The notes below the pieces were generated by a model. It made no database searches. It was given only the letters and a program-made list of their open reading frames with translations, and was not told where the DNA came from. Both the position numbers and the translations under genes were made by a program. Below, piece after piece: positions 61,507-64,000 of a stretch of DNA of 64,000 nucleotides. Position 1 is the stretch's first letter. Every line of letters begins with the position of its first letter. Source of the DNA: CAIVAT01 sp964387205 (GTDB lineage Bacteria > Bacteroidota > Bacteroidia > Bacteroidales > FEN-979); the NCBI GenBank assembly GCA_964387205.1, contig CAYLVY010000006.1, forward strand, positions 1 through 64,000, in the 5' to 3' direction.

Positions 61507-62486
61507 TCTGTACCTTTAACGGGGCATCGAGAATCCCCATGGTACTTGGCTGCCTCTCCAGGCAGGAAGGTGCCGAGGGAATTGAATGGGAAGTTGTGGT
61601 TGTCGACAACGGAAGTACAGATGACACATCACCGACCGCCCGTCGCGCCTGGATATCCACCGACGTTGCCCTTTCCATTGTCCACGAATCCAAGCGTGGT
61701 ATAACGCACGCCCGCCTGAAAGGAGTTGATACTGCGAAATATGAGTATATATCATTTATTGATGATGATAATTTTGTGGATTCCGGATGGGTGGCTACGG
61801 TTTTCAGGGTGTTGCAACATGATCCGGAAGTGGGAATGTGTGGAGGGTTGAACGAAGCGGCTTTTGAATCTTCCCCGCCTCCATGGTTCGAAAAGGTAAA
61901 AGGTTGCTTTGCAGTTGGGCCGCAAGGGGAAGAGTCGGGTGATGTTACCCACTCCAGAGGATTTTTATTCGGGGCAGGATTGTCGATGCGAAAATCGGTT
62001 TTTTTGAAATTACAGGATGCAGGGTTTCAATTTCACAATCAGGGAAGGGTGGGGAAAAATCTGGGTGCCGGCGATGATTCTGAAATGACCATGGCGTATA
62101 TCGCGGCAGGATACCGCTTGTGGTATTCAGACCAACTGAAGCTTACCCACTTTATGCCGGACAGCAGGATGAAATGGGAGTATGCCAGGGGATTATTCCG
62201 GGGATTGGGTGAATCGGAGCTTTTTCTCAACATTTTTCGTGCCCGTCTGAAGCGAAAACCCCTTCCATTGTTGCAGTTATATGCTGAGGCAGTGGTTCAC
62301 GGGATCCTTTATTCCGGCTGGAGGATGGCCACTTTTTATACATCTCACCGTGGAAATCCCCGTTATCTGCTGTATCTTCTCAGAAAGCACTATATCCTGA
62401 AAGCCATGCACTCTGTTCCGGCAGTACGCAGGATTTATCGTGAAATTGATGACTTCTGCTGCCGGGCAGGCAGGATCAAACCTTGA
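61464..62486 (+). CDS. Glycosyltransferase family 2
   Basis: A protein of 340 residues. VSVVICTFNGASRIPMVLGC, VVVDNGSTDDTSPT, GITHARLKGVDTAKYEYI and FIDDDNFVD define the GT-A domain. FLFGAGLSMRKSVFLKLQD and LGAGDDSEMTMAYIAAGYRL form the acceptor side with the GDDSE motif. No later Met precedes the first strand, so the 43-base overlap with the upstream gene seems real. It resembles the GT2 gene at 38790. The C-terminal 60 residues are basic and aromatic (LLYLLRKHYILKAMH), perhaps membrane-associated. Confidence 0.9.
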   Translation: MDLSPEVTPGVSVVICTFNGASRIPMVLGCLSRQEGAEGIEWEVVVVDNGSTDDTSPTARRAWISTDVALSIVHESKRGITHARLKGVDTAKYEYISFIDDDNFVDSGWVATVFRVLQHDPEVGMCGGLNEAAFESSPPPWFEKVKGCFAVGPQGEESGDVTHSRGFLFGAGLSMRKSVFLKLQDAGFQFHNQGRVGKNLGAGDDSEMTMAYIAAGYRLWYSDQLKLTHFMPDSRMKWEYARGLFRGLGESELFLNIFRARLKRKPLPLLQLYAEAVVHGILYSGWRMATFYTSHRGNPRYLLYLLRKHYILKAMHSVPAVRRIYREIDDFCCRAGRIKP

Positions 62487-64000
62487 TGAACGCCATGCAA
62501 TATCATCAACATCTGCTTAAAGCCTATGGGGGCCGGAAAACCCTGCCGGATGGAAGGGAACCGGTTCACATCTCCCTTGCTGCATGGCCTGACCGGATCG
62601 ATACATTGGCACAGGTGGTGGAATCATTGCTGAGTCAGGCAGATACCCTTCATATTTTCCTCAATGGTTTTGATCATTTTCCGACCTTCCTTGACCATGA
62701 AAAGATCTTTCTGACCCGGTCAGAGGACTTCGGGAATCTGGGCGAATGCGGGAAGTATTACTGGTGCGATGATCTCAGGGGGTTTATGGTATTTTGCTCC
62801 GATCATCTCCGGTATCCTGAAAATTTCATCAAAGTAATGAAAGAGCAATCAGCGCTCTGTCAAAACAAACCGATAGTGGCAGCCGGAGGTTACCGGATCC
62901 ATGAACCATACCGGGATTACTCCTCTTCGCTGGAGTTTTTCGGCGAGTGTTCAGACGTTGAAAAAAGGATGGACATGCCTGTACTCAGCGATCATGCACT
63001 GGCATTTTACAGCTCTGCTTTCCGATTGTCGCGTCATCATTTCTACCAACCGGAACTGAGCCATTTCTGGCTCGCTGTTGCAGCCCGGGAACAACAGGTT
63101 GCCATGAATCTGGTCCCCCACACGGAAGGATGGATACAGGAAACCGGAACCCCGGCAAAGTATGGTAGTCAGTCAGAGGAAATGAGAAACTGTTCCGACC
63201 AATTGATACGTGCCTGGTTTCTGCCTCAGGTGGCGGATAATCGGCCCTCCTCGCTGAATGAAATGTTTGACCGGATTTACGTAATGAACCTGGACAGAAG
63301 GCCTGACAGATGGAAAAAGGTGCAGGATCAGGCACGCTATCACCGGATTTCTCTCATCAGGTTTTCAGCGGTGGACGGGAACAGGGAAACAGTCAAAAAG
63401 GAGTGGGCACACTATTTCTGCAAGCCCCTGCAGTCACTTCCTGATGGCATTGAACCTCTTCACAGTTTTACTGATAAATTTACCAGGTATCATCACTACG
63501 TGGCAAGAATTCAGTTCATGGAGGATAAACTCAGGCGCAAAGCGGTACAAAGCCCCGGGGCTTTCGGGTATGCACTATCCTACATCGCCATCCTGGAGGA
63601 AGCGATCAGAAATGGTTATCAGCGAATTATGATTTTTGATGACGATGTACTCCTTCACCGCGATTTCAATAAAGCTTTTGCCGAAGGTGTTTCCCGTATG
63701 CCCGTAGGGTGGTATCTGATCATGCTGGGTGCAATGCAACACAATTGGGATCCATGGATTTCATGGGAGAACGATACATTTTACCGCTGTCATGGCTCCA
63801 GTGTGGCCTCTCATGCAGTAGGCATCGACCGGAAAATGTTCCTGCCCCTTCTCTGGTATGCCCGCCGTCTGGATCTGCCCATCGATGAAGGTGCCGTGTT
63901 CCATATTCAGAATGTCTATTCGGAAAGATGTTTTGTCTGGTATCCCAACCTGGTAATTCAGGATACCAGGGAGAGTGACATCAGTACATCGGCCATGAAG
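62486..64000 (+). CDS. Two-part glycosyltransferase: GT-A-like N-terminal domain plus GT25 domain (runs off the right edge)
   Basis: An open frame of 505 codons from the ATG at 62486 (TGATG overlap with the previous stop) to the window end. Residues about 20-250 resemble a glycosyltransferase domain (HISLAAWPDRIDTLAQVVES, LNGFDHFPTF, then FCSDHLRYPENFIKVM where SDH stands in the DxD position, so it may be degenerate). From about residue 260 a GT25 domain follows: IYVMNLDRRPDRWKKVQDQ, GAFGYALSYIAILEEAIRNG and the acidic IMIFDDDVLLHRDF, with SVASHAVGIDR. GT25 enzymes add galactose or other sugars to LPS or protein. The C-terminus is outside the window. Confidence 0.8.
   Translation, partial: MNAMQYHQHLLKAYGGRKTLPDGREPVHISLAAWPDRIDTLAQVVESLLSQADTLHIFLNGFDHFPTFLDHEKIFLTRSEDFGNLGECGKYYWCDDLRGFMVFCSDHLRYPENFIKVMKEQSALCQNKPIVAAGGYRIHEPYRDYSSSLEFFGECSDVEKRMDMPVLSDHALAFYSSAFRLSRHHFYQPELSHFWLAVAAREQQVAMNLVPHTEGWIQETGTPAKYGSQSEEMRNCSDQLIRAWFLPQVADNRPSSLNEMFDRIYVMNLDRRPDRWKKVQDQARYHRISLIRFSAVDGNRETVKKEWAHYFCKPLQSLPDGIEPLHSFTDKFTRYHHYVARIQFMEDKLRRKAVQSPGAFGYALSYIAILEEAIRNGYQRIMIFDDDVLLHRDFNKAFAEGVSRMPVGWYLIMLGAMQHNWDPWISWENDTFYRCHGSSVASHAVGIDRKMFLPLLWYARRLDLPIDEGAVFHIQNVYSERCFVWYPNLVIQDTRESDISTSAMK

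Noticed and set aside
1..64000. CRISPR arrays, insertion sequences, integrases or attachment sites
   Set aside because: No regularly spaced repeats, transposase motifs or recombinase genes were seen on either strand.

Overview
The window is chromosomal DNA of a member of the Bacteroidota (Bacteroidales-like, not resolvable further by eye). The indications are: secreted proteins ending in type IX secretion (T9SS) type A sorting domains, the dut / TPR / DUF4292 / EnvC gene block, Bacteroidota-type promoters (TAnnTTTG at -7, sometimes TTG at -33), weak or absent Shine-Dalgarno sequences, a 29-residue COX24-type ribosomal protein and DUF1736-type TPR membrane proteins. Five runs of N (four of 10, one of 82) point to a draft or metagenome assembly. 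No tRNA, rRNA, CRISPR array, insertion sequence or phage gene was recognised, and no gene-free stretch exceeds about 280 bases (the longest is 11062-11337).

Region 1, 1-28680, is mostly housekeeping. On the minus strand lie a cell-envelope block (flippase, dut, TPR protein, DUF4292 lipoprotein, EnvC-like murein hydrolase activator), an Omp28-like T9SS protein, a ROK kinase and polA. A phosphate transporter gene runs the other way. Next comes a minus-strand run reading from HU through the small ribosomal protein, RNase G/E, trpS, hflX, lnt and a nitroreductase to an M28 peptidase. mutY and a membrane-less MgtE-like CBS protein follow on the plus strand. Then come a TPR membrane protein and three secreted surface proteins, closed by a clear intrinsic terminator at 28645-28676.

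Region 2, 28748-64000 and continuing past the right edge, is one large surface-polysaccharide locus. It starts with an ABC exporter (Wzm, and Wzt with a C-terminal glycan-recognition domain). It contains GT2, GT4, GT25, CgeB-like and WbsX/GH99-like enzymes, a fucosyltransferase-like protein and two UDP-GlcNAc 2-epimerases. Its striking feature is the set of modifying enzymes: five sulfotransferase-type genes, two MBOAT + SGNH O-acetylation pairs in mirrored order, and a heparinase II/III-like lyase. Three minus-strand genes (41655-46192) interrupt an otherwise plus-strand locus.

The inferred job of region 2 is to make an amino-sugar-containing, sulfated and O-acetylated glycan on the cytoplasmic side of the inner membrane, export it by Wzm/Wzt, and acetylate and perhaps trim it in the periplasm. 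It could be an LPS O-polysaccharide, possibly the anchor of the T9SS cargo encoded next door, or a capsule. The chemistry of the glycan cannot be read from the sequence.
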